A program made the translations under genes and the position numbers. A stretch of 64,000 nucleotides of DNA from Ypsolopha sequella. Lineage: Eukaryota > Arthropoda > Insecta > Lepidoptera > Ypsolophidae. Positions 10,266 to 21,500 of this stretch are shown one piece after another. The stretch is taken from contig OW203989.1 in the NCBI GenBank assembly GCA_934047225.1, positions 18,451,977-18,515,976 of the forward strand, written 5' to 3'. How positions within the stretch are numbered: position 1 is the stretch's first letter; each line of letters begins with the position of its first letter. A model generated the notes under the pieces. It was given only the letters and a program-made list of their open reading frames with translations, did not search any database and had not been told where the DNA came from.

Positions 10266-10481
10266 TGTACGATCACCGATCGCGGAGTTGATAAATGATA
10301 AGTTTTGATAGTTTTATGAATTTATTGGACAAACACACGTAAGTATAATTGATATTGATGAGTGATTGATGAGTACACGCGGTATGGACGGTGACCGATT
10401 GTGAACTGATGAAATTAGGGCGATGATCGACGACGGCTAAGTAAACAGCCAACGCAGCAGAATGTGCGGCTTGCCCGTACA
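10266..10481 (-). repeat. 5' LTR of the BEL/Pao element
   Basis: 216 bp, identical by eye to 1535-1750, with TGT...ACA ends. It holds the presumed promoter for the element. No clear TATA box was recognised. Confidence 0.95.
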
Positions 10482-10937
10482 GTTAAAGTTAAAAGTATAA
10501 AGTTAGCTCGATAGAATAAATTCGCAAAATTACCTCTTCTCGAGTAATTTTTTCCTCTATTTCCCTACTTTTTTATATAAATAAGTAATTTGATAATTTT
10601 GATATTATGATTCATTTACTAAAATAAAGTTCACATACATATGGCTGGAGCGTTTATACACGATGGTTTTTATTTAAGAACAATATAATGAAAATAACAA
10701 CAAAAAACGTTGAAAAAGTGCAAAAGTTTGTTTATTATCTTTACTCTTTACACGTAAAGAAAAAGACAGAGACAAAAGCAAACGCTCGATGCGCCCTAAA
10801 GCCCCAAATTTTAATCACGATTGTTTATCCTTATCCTTACCAGCCTAGTCAAAACCAGTCTGGTCTTATCTGCATTACCCTGTTTGACTTTACTATATTC
10901 GATGCATTATGGTGATTGACCATCCACAGGCTGAATG
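10482..10937 (+). repeat. Right copy of the 456-bp direct repeat
   Basis: Identical by eye to 1073-1528. Here it runs straight into related tandem units ('ggcatgtggaaag' from 10,935), whereas the left copy stops at the LTR. This right copy therefore looks like the native context and the left copy the added one. Confidence 0.85.
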
Positions 10938-11095
10938 GCATGTGGAAAGGCCCAAATTTTAGGATAATCTATGATGCAAAATCTATTTCTTATTGTCCTT
11001 ACCAGCTTAGTCAAAACGCTGGTCTTATATGCATTACCGTGTTTGAACTCACTATATTCAACGCATTGTGGTGATTGACAATCTAAAGGCTGAAA
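10935..11095 (+). repeat. 161-bp long unit of the composite minisatellite
   Basis: It begins 'ggcatgtggaaaggcccaaa' and ends before the next 'ggcatgtgg'. It is diverged from the end of the 456-bp repeat and from 11,530-11,690. All three keep an open frame ending in a similar peptide (for example 'TIFNALW') followed by TGA. Confidence 0.7.
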
Positions 11096-11529
11096 GGCAT
11101 GTGGAAAGTCCCAATTTTATGATGCAAAAAATGTTTATCCTTGTCCTAACCAAAAAAGGCATGTGGAAAGTCCCAATTATATGGTGCAAACACTGTTTAT
11201 CCTTGTCCTAACCAAAAAAGGCATGTGGAAAGTCCCAATTATATGGTGCAAACACTGTTTATCCTTGTCCTAACCAAAAAAGGCATGTGGAAAGTCCCAA
11301 TTATATGGTGCAAACACTGTTTATCCTTGTCCTAACCAAAAAAGGCATGTGGAAAGTCCCAATTATATGGTGCAAACACTGTTTATCCTTGTCCTAACCA
11401 AAAAAGGCATGTGGAAAGTCCCAATTATATGGTGCAAACACTGTTTATCCTTGTCCTAACCAAAAAAGGCATGTGGAAAGTCCCAATTATATGATGCAAA
11501 AAATGTTTATCCTTGTCCTAACCAAAAAA
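11096..11529 (+). repeat. 62-bp minisatellite, 7 units
   Basis: Unit starts ('ggcatgtggaaagtcccaat') fall at 11,096, 11,158, 11,220, 11,282, 11,344, 11,406 and 11,468. Units 2 to 6 are identical ('ggtgcaaacactg'); the first and last share 'gatgcaaaaaatg'. The unit looks like an internally deleted form of the 161-bp unit. There are no spacers, so this is not a CRISPR array. Confidence 0.92.
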
Positions 11530-11690
11530 GGCATGTGGAAAGGCCCAAATTTTAGGATAATCTATGATGCAAAATCTATTTATCCTTGTCTGTACCAGCC
11601 TGGTCAAAACTCTGGTTTTATCTGCCTTACCGTGTATGACCTCACTCTATTCAATGCATTATGGTGAGTGACCATCTAAAGGCTGCCTTT
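11530..11690 (+). repeat. Last long unit of the composite minisatellite
   Basis: Restarts as 'ggcatgtggaaaggcccaaa' and keeps the long-unit structure with an open frame ending 'LFNALW' before TGA. It differs from the 10,935 unit by scattered substitutions. Confidence 0.65.
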
Positions 11691-11830
11691 GATTCCGCAA
11701 ACTGTCTCATTGTCGGATCAAAAGGATGACGTTTGAATTAGAGTTATTATTATACTTGACATCTGAATGAAACTGATGAAAACTCGTCCGAAGTGGCCGC
11801 TGAATGTATAGACTTATTTCCTCTTTATTG

Positions 11831-12075
11831 TATTGTTGGCTAGCCTTTCGCCCGCGGCTCCACCCACGTCTATTCAATCTGTGCCCCGTTTTCGGCTTGG
11901 CGGGTATTTTATCGACACCTCATATAGCCTATATGTTGACCAGGGTCTCTAGGATGATAATAAAAAAAACGCATCCAAACCAGTTTAGTTGTTCTGGAGT
12001 TAAAACGGAACATACATACACACAGATGGACAGACAGACAAAAATTTCTAAAAAAAAAAAATTTTGGCCTCAGTA
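11831..12075 (+). mobile_element. Short non-autonomous retroelement-like repeat
   Basis: Starts 'tagcctttcgcccgcggctc' and ends with an 'acagacagacaaaaatt'-type tail and an A run. A related head ('agcttttgcccgcggcttcg') occurs at 19,376. It is non-coding. Confidence 0.45.
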
Positions 12076-12163
12076 AAATGCTAATTATAACCCATTGCAT
12101 TTCAAATTTCGCAAAAATATTCAATGTATTTTTTACTACTTCATTATTAGTATACTATTTAGA

Positions 12164-12433
12164 TATACAAGGTGACTTTTTGATCATCGTCCAAATTCAT
12201 ACTGGTGGCTTGGTAAGTGATCAGTATCATGCATCAATAACAATTTTGGTGAAATTTGCAAAATGAAATTTCGACTCTTCATAGTGATTCACTCGGGACT
12301 GGAACTGAATTTATATGGGAAGCCGAAATTTCATTATACGAATTTCACAAAAATTGTTACTCGTCCAAGATACTGATCACTTATCAAGCCTCCAGTATGA
12401 ATTTGGACGATGATCAAAAAGTCACCTTGTATA
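12164..12433. mobile_element. Foldback MITE with about 60-bp terminal inverted repeats
   Basis: The left end 'tatacaaggtgactttttga' is mirrored by 'tcaaaaagtcaccttgtata' at the right, and the inverted match continues through 'gtgatcagtatc' / 'gatactgatcac'. The TATA at each edge suggests a TA target. Confidence 0.85.
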
Positions 12434-12443
12434 TACATCGCAG

Positions 12444-12854
12444 GCAAATAGCAAAAGTCCGCCGTTTACAAACGGCGCTGCGTCGTCAGTTTCTAAACGC
12501 TCGCTACTTTGCTATTTGATGAATCTTCGTCAAACAGTAGAATTTAGCATTTTCTACTTTGCTACGGCATATAAATCGGCGGATAAAATATGCGGTTTTA
12601 CTGTTGTTCCTTTTTCACCAAAAAGTGAAAAATAGGTGCAACGACGAGCGGAGCGAGGAGGAGCGTGTTAGGTTTACATGTAAGTATCTACATATTGAAA
12701 GCCGAGCGAAGCGGAGCGGAACGGAATTACTCATATGCCGAGGCAAATTAGAAAATGCCGAATTCTACTATTTGAGGAAGTCGTCCAATAGCAAAATAGC
12801 GAGCGTTTAAAAACTGACGATGCCGTTTGTAAACGGCGGAATTTTACTATTTGC
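12444..12854. mobile_element. MITE with GC-rich internal core
   Basis: Ends 'gcaaatagcaaaagtccgcc' and the mirror 'ggcggaattttactatttgc', each followed inward by the palindromic 'gccgtttacaaacggc' or its counterpart. The middle holds 'gagcgtgttaggtttacatg' and 'gagcgaagcggagcgga', a core also found at 29,675-29,952 and 39,045-39,145. Confidence 0.8.
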
Positions 12855-13062
12855 ATGCGACACATAATAATGTATCATCAGAATATTACTGGGTATTTGT
12901 TCAGGCTTTACTGTTTGCAAAGCCACTGCGACAATACCACTCAAGTTTAAAAACAGGTCGTTTTTGTACCGATACTACTTACTGTAATGTCACATGTTAT
13001 TGAAAATACTAAGAGTTTTTCGTTTCATTAGGGAACTTTCATGGAGGTAGCAGTGGTTGTAT

Positions 13063-13742
13063 TAGCTAAAGTAGGGCCACTGAGTGATGGCACTTATGAC
13101 AGCTGCATTTAGTGATGAGGTACATTTCAAATTTCGGTTAAAAATAAAAATCAAGTGTGAGTTTACTCAACATTAGACACGTCATTCAACATTCAACATA
13201 ATGATACAAAAGGAAAATGTGCCAAAACCAGTGGCGTAGCTATCGGAGGGCTATGTGGTGTAGTGCCTCGGGGCCCCTAAGAAATGTTTAAATATCTAAA
13301 TCGAAAAAAGTATTTTACTATCATTTATTTTCGTTTAGTTTAACTTCGTCATTGTTTTGTTTTTAATTAAATATTATTGCGTAACTTGGCGACCTCAAAC
13401 ATGACCTATAAAAAATGAGAAACTTAAAAAAAAAACTTTGTTTCTATACGAATTCTATTGCACAATAAAGCAACATTCAAATCGAAAAATAATAACCGAA
13501 ACAAGTAGTACATGACTATCAACAATGAAGTATTACATTTTTTAATTCACAATTGCTTATTAGTACATTACGATACGAGAGCGATGAAACGTTTTCTGAC
13601 GAGTGTGAGTTTGCGGCACGAGCCGAAGGCGATTTTATGTCATTTTACGCACGGTGTGCTATAAAAATAATTACGATACTTTGTAGGCAATTAAACGTCA
13701 TAGCCTCATAGGCGCCATCACTCAGTGGCTCTTCTGTAGCTA
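13063..13742. mobile_element. MITE with 29-bp inverted ends and a nested repeat
   Basis: The left end 'tagctaaagtagggccactg' with 'agtgatggc' is mirrored at 13,712-13,742 ('gcgccatcactcagtggct' ... 'gtagcta'). A second repeat (13,560-13,665) is nested inside. Confidence 0.7.
13560..13665 (-). repeat. Interspersed repeat, family R-C copy 1
   Basis: Contains 'cgagagcgatgaaacgtttt' and 'cattttacgcacggtgtgct'. It matches the reverse of 59,650-59,829 and, less well, 27,037-27,182. Confidence 0.6.
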
Positions 13743-15319
13743 CTAAGTCTTGTACTTTTCAGTCGAATTAAGCTGTGACTGGATACGGTGCAGCGATGAG
13801 AAATTCATAGGTAACAAATCAGTTTATCTTTCCTCTATCTTACACTGTCTTCTCATTTAGTAATTTTTTATTTGGTCTCTATACCTGAGTCACAAATCTC
13901 TAACTTTCGCAATAAATAAATTGCACTTATCCTTGTAAAATCGGCTATCGTTGATCGATTTATTGGAACACCTGTGACAATTAAGAAATAACACCACAAA
14001 AGAATACTTCGCAACCGCACTCCACTGTCAATGTCGCGGTCGCGGGCGGTCATGGTTGGAATGGCGCAAAGTTAGTAGGTTTACTTTTTGTATCTATCTT
14101 ACAAAAGAACCAATGAGTACGAAATTTATTTCTATGTAGTTTTCACTACTTATTTAAGGTGCAGTATAAAGCAAAATGCAGTTTTCGCAGACTTTATAGG
14201 TATTAATTAAATACCTAAAAATTAAAAGAAAAAATCTAATTTTCAAGGATATGCCTTAGTCTTCTGATGGGCCAAAAACGCAATTACGATAACTTTCCTC
14301 GATGGAAAAAAATCACAAAAATGTGTGTCGAAATTAAGGAAAAACAGCTTTTTGGTCTGCTTTTTTGGGAATAGCGCCACGAAACTTTTCATTAATATTA
14401 ATTTTACAAATCTTTAATGTTGTGACAGGAAATATTGTTAATTACAAGTACTAAAGCAGCCGCAAATTTAAAATACTTAACTGTAGTTTTGCGTGCGCAG
14501 CAGTTTATTAGAGCAGGATAGACAAATCAAAAACAAAAGCATTGGTACAGGACGGAAGTTTAGCTTGATACTGGGCCTTAAGAGCGGTATCGTAGCCGGA
14601 TTGTAAAAACTCGCCTTTTTCTAATAAATCGAACCAGAACACTTAAATTCAAACAAAACCTTATTACCTATGTATTGTGTATGCTGCCATCGAAAAGTTT
14701 CCAGTGGGTTCTGTAAATAAGAATTTCAAAAAATTTGAATTTAAAAAACTTTTTAAATTTACAGAAACCAACAGAAACAAAACACCCAGTATATATGTAT
14801 ATTAATGAATATGTATATTAATAGCCTCAACCTGGCCTCAACTATTTAGTTAAAGTTAAAGCCATATTAACATTTATTTTTGTTTGAAAAGGTAAATATG
14901 AATTTCCAATAAATCTGTCCCCAAAAACCTGTCCTTTTAGTTTTATTTGCATATTTAGCAAAATCCACCTGTTAGTAAAAACTTGTTGTCTTTAGCAAAT
15001 CACTTGAGTATTTGCACAATACGTTTGTGCAATCAGTAGCTATGGTGATGATTATTGATGATGAATTAGATAAGTAGTTGCGTTATATCAACCGGAAATA
15101 AAAGGAAATGATCGTGTATTGCAAACGACACCTGTCTAGCAAATCAGCAAAACATCCATTGTGTTTATGTTGATTAATTTGTACCATTGCAACATAAGAA
15201 AAGCAGAAAATACGAAGTCGTTATTGAGAAATTATCCTTAGTTTAGATTTTTCTATACTCCAGTGTACAAAAATGTAAATGTATTTTTAATAGTAACATT
15301 CTTTTTCCTTCTTCCCCAG
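13743..15319. other. Spacer or intron upstream of SLC17 exon 2
   Basis: The missing first coding exon of the SLC17 gene may lie here or before the window. I looked for a short ATG-led segment leaving one base before a GT donor and found none I trust. A copy of the 'agccggattgtgaaaa' foldback family lies at about 14,580-14,775. Confidence 0.4.
14580..14775 (+). repeat. Foldback family R-D, single arm
   Basis: Half of the structure seen whole at 17,554-18,087: 'tagccggattgtaaaaactc', 'cttattacctatgtattgtg', then a short return 'tttacagaaacca'. Confidence 0.55.
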
Positions 15320-15510
15320 TATTCATAATACCACAACGATGGGTGATGGCTATCATGGGTTTCCTGGCCGTGGCCAATGCTTACACCATGAGGGTCTGCC
15401 TGAATATAGCCATCACGCAGATGGTGCGGCGAAGAGCGACGGGCGCCAGTGTGGACGATGGGTCCTGCCCTGCGCCAGACATGGACTATGTTGCTGTTGA
15501 AGATAGCACG
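15320..15510 (+). CDS. SLC17-type transporter, exon 2
   Basis: The acceptor is 'cttccccag'; the exon starts with the last two bases of a codon and ends after ACG before 'gttagt' (phase 0). It encodes '[19 protein letters not shown]', helix 1, and the start of the first luminal or extracellular loop with 'SCPAPD'. In-frame Met codons exist, but the conserved IPQRW lies before them, so translation starts in an upstream exon. Confidence 0.9.
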
Positions 15511-18500
15511 GTTAGTTTAGTTTTATTTTACCGTAACAATAAATCTCCGTCACTCGTGCGTGCCATGCATCCGTAATTTTGTAAGTAAGTAAGCACAAAA
15601 TAGATACTACCAGAAGGCCGACTCGACGGCGGAGCGAAAACAGACGCACACATGCATAGACGCGTACGTATGATGCCCTCGGCAGAATTTCGTATGGCAT
15701 TCACCCGACTATCTCCGAGATCGTCGTACGTACGCGTCTAAGTGTGCGTGCGCCTGTTTTTGCTAGTTATGCGGAGTAAACCTTCTGTAAGTGGTTATTT
15801 TGTGCTAGTAGTACAGTCAAATACAAACATAAACATCAAACATATCGTCACGACTTACATCCCGGATGGTGGTCAGAGGTGCAGTTCTCACGTGTGAAAT
15901 GTGAAATGCAAGTCACAGTCCACATTTGGTAGACCAGCTTTTCAGCGACGATTATTACGTCCCAAACGTGCTAAGTGTGAGCCCTATCGCCGTACTTCGG
16001 AGACAAATAAACCAATATCTTAACATGCCAATATGATAGGTATTCCGAAAAGCAATTTCTGTTCTAGGAACCAACCGGCTTCGATTGGGACGAAGAGACA
16101 CAAGGTATCATCCTCAGCGCTTTCTACTACGGCTACATCGTCACCCACTTACCTGGTGGAATCCTTGCCGAGAGGTTCGGGGGTAAATACTCTTTGGGCT
16201 TTGGAGTACTGAGTACTGCGGTGTTTACGTTACTGACTCCTTGGGCGATCAGCGTTGGTGGGGCGACTGGGCTTATCATCTTGAGGGTGCTCGAAGGTCT
16301 TGGAGAGGTGAGATATTTTTTCGACTTTTTTTAATGCACTCGAAGTGGTATTGTCGCCAAATAACTTTGCGGTTGCGAAGCTGTCAGTATGGCAAGAATT
16401 TACAGAGGCATTTTTAGCATATCGTATCGGCATGGCAGGCGTGTAAACTAAAAACGGTGACTAACTTCGTGCCTGCCTTCTTTAGTGTTACCGACACACA
16501 TCGAGCTGCTAATTTGGCGACACTAATCGCCAATTCCGTACGAATATCGACAGAAACGATATTGAAATAACATTCATATCAGAGCGCATTGCATAGTGGC
16601 TGTTACGACGCTCGCTGCGTCCTTGATAGGGTGAAACAGGAGAAAATAATAATTTTCACGTGGACGTGATTGTTCGATTGAATAATCCTATGTTATGTTT
16701 ATAGCTACCAAGGTTATCTATTTATGAATGCATAAATGAATTAAATCGACCAAACCACTCAGGAGCAGAAGGGAATTCAAGCCAAAAAACACCATTCGGT
16801 TGAAGTTTTTTTTTCATATAGAAGTTTTGGTGGTATGAAAAAGAAAAATGTTGCATATGTTGTTTTAGAGTTGACAACTAATAATGTTTTTTTTCAATAT
16901 TTTTGGTTTTGTCATTTAACGAGGAGTAGGCTTTAGAAAGTACCCATTTGGCGATACTAAGCCCCTTAATTGGCCCGGAATGTAATTGGCAAAAAAGGTT
17001 TTAATTAAAGCAGTATATTAGTCAATCGGTGGCATAATTACAGTTTTAAGATCTTTTAGCAGCCATTTTTGGAACTAAAAAACAATGCAACATATTTCAC
17101 AGCGCATACATTTCAAACTTCACCTTTTAAATAAAGCAGCATATTTCCCTTATAATGTTGATAATGTTGGTCACACATAGCGCAATAAACACCTTTCTTT
17201 ATACACTCCCTAGGCAACCTCAAAAACTGGATCAAAATCCGATCAGCAGTTATAAACGAACATACAAACAGACTGACGAAGAAGAGTTTCTTGTAATACT
17301 TAAATTATTTCTATACAGGGTACAACATTCCCAGCTCTCAACGCTTTGTTAGCCTGCTGGGCACCTGTAACAGAAAGAGGTCGTATGGGGTCCTTGGTGT
17401 TCGGAGGGGCTCAAATAGGGAACATTGCTGGCACCTACCTCTCTGGGCTAGTCATCACGGAGACAGGAGAATGGCAATCTGTGTTTTACCTCTTCGGTGG
17501 ACTCGGCATCTTGTGGTTTATACTTTGGGTGAGTTTGGTTTCAATTATTTAAGAGCGGTTTAGCAGCCGGATTGTGAAAAACACACCTTTTTCTAATTAA
17601 TCGAAACAGAATACCAAAATCCAAAATTTACTCAATAGTTCCTCAACAAAACCTTATTACCTATGTTTTGTGTAAACTGTCATCGCAAAGTTTCCATTGG
17701 TTTCACTAAATTAGAATTTCAAATTTTAAAATTTAGTTTGAATTATATATATCTATAAAAAACAAAGTCTGTCTGTCTGTCAATCATCTACTCCATTTTA
17801 TGACATTTGTAACATATTATATTTATTTTAACTAATTCCACTGAGGCCGCCATCAAAAGTCGAAATATATCTGGATATTGTGATAATGTGTTTTTTATAG
17901 ATATATATAATTTAAACTAAATTTTAAAATTCTAATTTACAGAAACCAATGGAAACTTTGCTATGGCAGCATACACATTACATAGGTAATAGGTTTTGTT
18001 GAGGAACTATTGAATAAATTTTGAATATAAGTATTATATTTCGATTAATTAGAAAAAGGTGGGTTTTTCACAATAAGGCCGCTAAACGGGCGATTTTTAC
18101 ATGGTTCATAATTTCATGAGGATCCGGCTCGCTCTATTTACGGAGACCAAGTGTTTTAAAGAACTGAAAGAAGTTGACTTGTTTTACAAGAGGTTAATTA
18201 GTTATACAGGGTTTGATTTGGGCCACTACTTTCGTCACATGAGTGATCAGTAACTATAAGTGTCTATTTACAAGTGTCTATTCGCCATACCGCGCATAAA
18301 CCATGTGGTTTTAGTCGGATGGCTTTAAATTCATGTAACTATGAATAAATAAACTTAAAAAAAAAACACCTCGTATAGTGATAATAAGAAGATAAATGAC
18401 ATACTTACTTGATGTATTGGTGTTAAAATAGAATGGCAATTGTTATTTTACCTGGTAAAGTGAACATGTAACTTTTGTCTAAGTATAACCATAGTAAAAC

Positions 18501-21500
18501 CAGAAAAGTAGTTTATCTTCAACCAAAGGTACATCGCGCGGTTAATATGTGTGCGTACTAGTACGCACGAACTACAGTACGCACACAACAGCAATATCTC
18601 GGTATGCAAGGCCGGTGCTAGTCGGGGTTACGCCGCAGTCGCGCTCAGTCAAGTCTTTCGAACAAGCGCGCCAGCGCGGCACCGATCACTTCAAATATGT
18701 CGACAGCACGCTGTCGTACATATTGTTCTGTCTTCGGATGCCTCAATAATAATTCCTCAAATCCAGAATTATCGTTCTTCTCAATACCAGCTCAACAAGA
18801 AAGGTGAGTACACAATTTATGATACCTATAAATAATAATGAGAGATGTAAACCGTACTTTCTTTGTTCACATTTAACATAGGTACCTATGATCATAACTG
18901 TGCTATGATTGTCAGTTAGTCAAAGTGTCTTTAAATGTAGAGCTGATATGGTTGAAATCGCAAAGATTTTTTAATTATAGACTAGGAGCCAATGTTCGAT
19001 TAGATACTTAAATTTTATTATGTACTTAAATGAATTGAACTGATTAATTTAGTCAACAATCACAAAGATTTTTAAGCAAAAGCGTTGCCAGGGGGGCAAG
19101 ATGACATGAATTGTAGGTAAAATAAACAAATGTAAAGTTTTTAATTGTTCATTACAAGAAACAAAATAATTGTCTTATAAACATAATGTTCTTGGGTTTC
19201 TCGCGAATTTTTCGGTTACTTTATTATAAAAATCTCAAAGTTTTTCAAATCTCTAGGGGGGGACAGCTGCCCCCTTCCCCCTTTTGACGATGCCCATGTT
19301 TTTAAGGTAAATTCAGGAGCTTATCTTTAATTTTATAATTGATTATTTTCAAGTTTTCTTACTTTATTTAATACTAGCTTTTGCCCGCGGCTTCGCCCGC
19401 GTTGATTAAGTTTTTGTATAGTCGTATCGAAACTGTAAATATTTTTAGTTTTAGTAGTTGACCTGACTTTGATTTAGAGTATTTAAAGTGTTTTTGGTTC
19501 TCATCATCTCTAATTTGATCCCTATGTAAAGTTTTTTTGGCGAGGCCGAAGAGCAAGACACGTTTCCGTCTTTTTTTTTAATTTTTTTATTTAATCCTGT
19601 TTTTTAATTTTTCAGGGACCTTGTTTTTTTTTTTTATATTTATTTGCATCATTATACTTTTACATTGTTTATTATGTTACTTAATTTTTTATTGAATATT
19701 ATATTACACCTTTAATATCTTTATCTAAATATATAAAAGAAGAACCTGACTGACTGACTGACTGACTGACTTTTTTTTTAATTTTTTTATTTAATCCTGT
19801 TTTTTAATTTTTCAGGGACCTTGTTTTTTTTTATTTTTTATTATATTTATTTGCATCATTATACTTTTACATTGTTTATTATGTTACTTAATTTTTTATT
19901 GAATATTATATTACACCTTTAAAATCTTTATCTTTAATAAAATTGATACTGTTATTATAATTAATCGATGAAATTTTTATTTTATTTTTTAGCGTATATA
20001 AAAATATATATTTATTTTCTTTTACTGGGGCACTGCCCGCTGCTTTACGTCTTGTTAGTTTGTGCCACTGCTTTCATGACGTCGATGCAGTATTCGGCAA
20101 ATTTCGGTCCTGAACTCTTACCCGCCAGGAGGGAGCTCCAGTTTGAGGTTTCAATGTTCATGTCGAACTCAAGTTCGAGCTGCAACCTCCTGGATCCGAA
20201 CATTGGACATTCGTTCAGGATGTGTTCGATTGTCTGATCGACGTCTGGGGAGCAAGAGCAGCCTGGGTCGTCACGATATTTGAAGCGGTGAAGGTAGTGT
20301 GCGTTCCCGCCGTGACCAGTCCACGCTTGAGTGATCCAATATGAGACCCTAAAATTCACTATTGTTCGGAAAGACTGGCAAATGTCCGGGAAGAAAAGTT
20401 TGGTGATTCTGCCCTTCCCGGACGTGGAGTATTCCTCCCGCCAGATTTCTAGGGTCCGTTGGCGGATCACTCTCCTGGCGTATGACAGAGGGAATCTGTC
20501 ATAATCTGCGGCTGTCTTTTTGTGTAGGGCGGCATGCTTAGCTAGCTCGTCGGCGCGCTCGTTTCCAGCAGTGCCAATGTGAGCCCGCACCCACCATAGC
20601 TTTATTTGGACGCCCTTTTCAACGCCGCAACTGCCAGGTCTGCCCTGATGTCTGTCGCAAGGGGATGCGTGGAACGCGGGTTCGCAATTGCATCCAGGCT
20701 CCCCGCGTGAGTCGCTAAGGATGTCTGCCTCCCTGAAGTGTTTGTCCTTCACCGTCAGCCTGATTGCCTGCCGCAATGCGAGAAGCTCCGACTGGTAAAC
20801 GGTACAAAATGCTTCCAGTCGGAACTTCTTTGACAGCACCTCGATACCGTTTCGCCAGCATGTGAATGCACATCCGACTTTGCCTTCGATCTTGCTGCCA
20901 TCAGTATAGATACTGACCGGAGCGTTGGTTTGTCTCCCGGCGCGTTGTCATTGAGACGATCCAATACCGTGTAGCGAACCCTCTGCCGAAGGGCAGGATG
21001 GGGCAGTTGGTAAAATGGTGTTCTAGACTCCACCAGACGGTCCCTCGCCTCCAGCAGGGGCTTGCCACGCTTCACGGCATATAACTCGGCCGCCTCACGC
21101 ACCCGCAGCTCGATCGGGAGCAGCCTTGCAATCGTTATCGCTGAATCATAGGAGACGGTTCGGTATGCTTTAGCAATCTTTATAGCTATTAATCGTTGTT
21201 CCGACCTCAGACGCTTTATAATATATTTTTTGGACGTAGTATCAGCCCATACGTAAAGAAGAATAGGCTCTACTGCGCCGATATACAGCTGCCTGACTAT
21301 TTCGGAGTTAAGACCCCAAAAGGCCTTAGCGATCCGAGTCAGTCCCTTGCAAACGGTGGCAGCTTTATAGCAGACCATCTTGATGTGCTCCAGGAACGTC
21401 AAGTTCTTGTCGATCGTTAGCCCAAGTATTTTGACTTTGTCGACGGGTGGCAATAGGACATTTGCCATTGTGATATGGGGCGTTGGAAAGTCTCTCTTTC

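Larger units (their letters stand above)
1535..10481 (-). mobile_element. BEL/Pao LTR retrotransposon with envelope-like gene
   Basis: This is a full-length element read on the minus strand. It has two 216-bp LTRs identical by eye, with TGT...ACA ends, a primer-binding site directly next to the 5' LTR, a long leader, one long gag-pol-env frame, and the rest of env in a second frame. The domain order gag (DUF1759), CCHC, protease, RT with YMDD, RNase H, integrase, DUF5641 is that of BEL/Pao. The envelope-like part resembles baculovirus F-type fusion proteins carried by some insect retroelements. Identical LTRs imply a young insertion. The env region is broken by a retroposon insertion. The usual short target duplication is absent: left flank 'aagca', right flank 'gttaa'. 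Confidence 0.93.

Noticed and set aside
11096..11529. Regular repeats as a CRISPR array
   Set aside because: Units are contiguous without spacers, in an animal genome.
13794..13822. Possible first coding exon of the SLC17 gene ('atgagaaattcatag' before gtaaca)
   Set aside because: The frame stops within five codons, and the phase does not suit exon 2.
18549..18835. Two longer overlapping plus-strand frames over the THAP exon
   Set aside because: The third frame carries the THAP motif and a matching donor; these are shadows.
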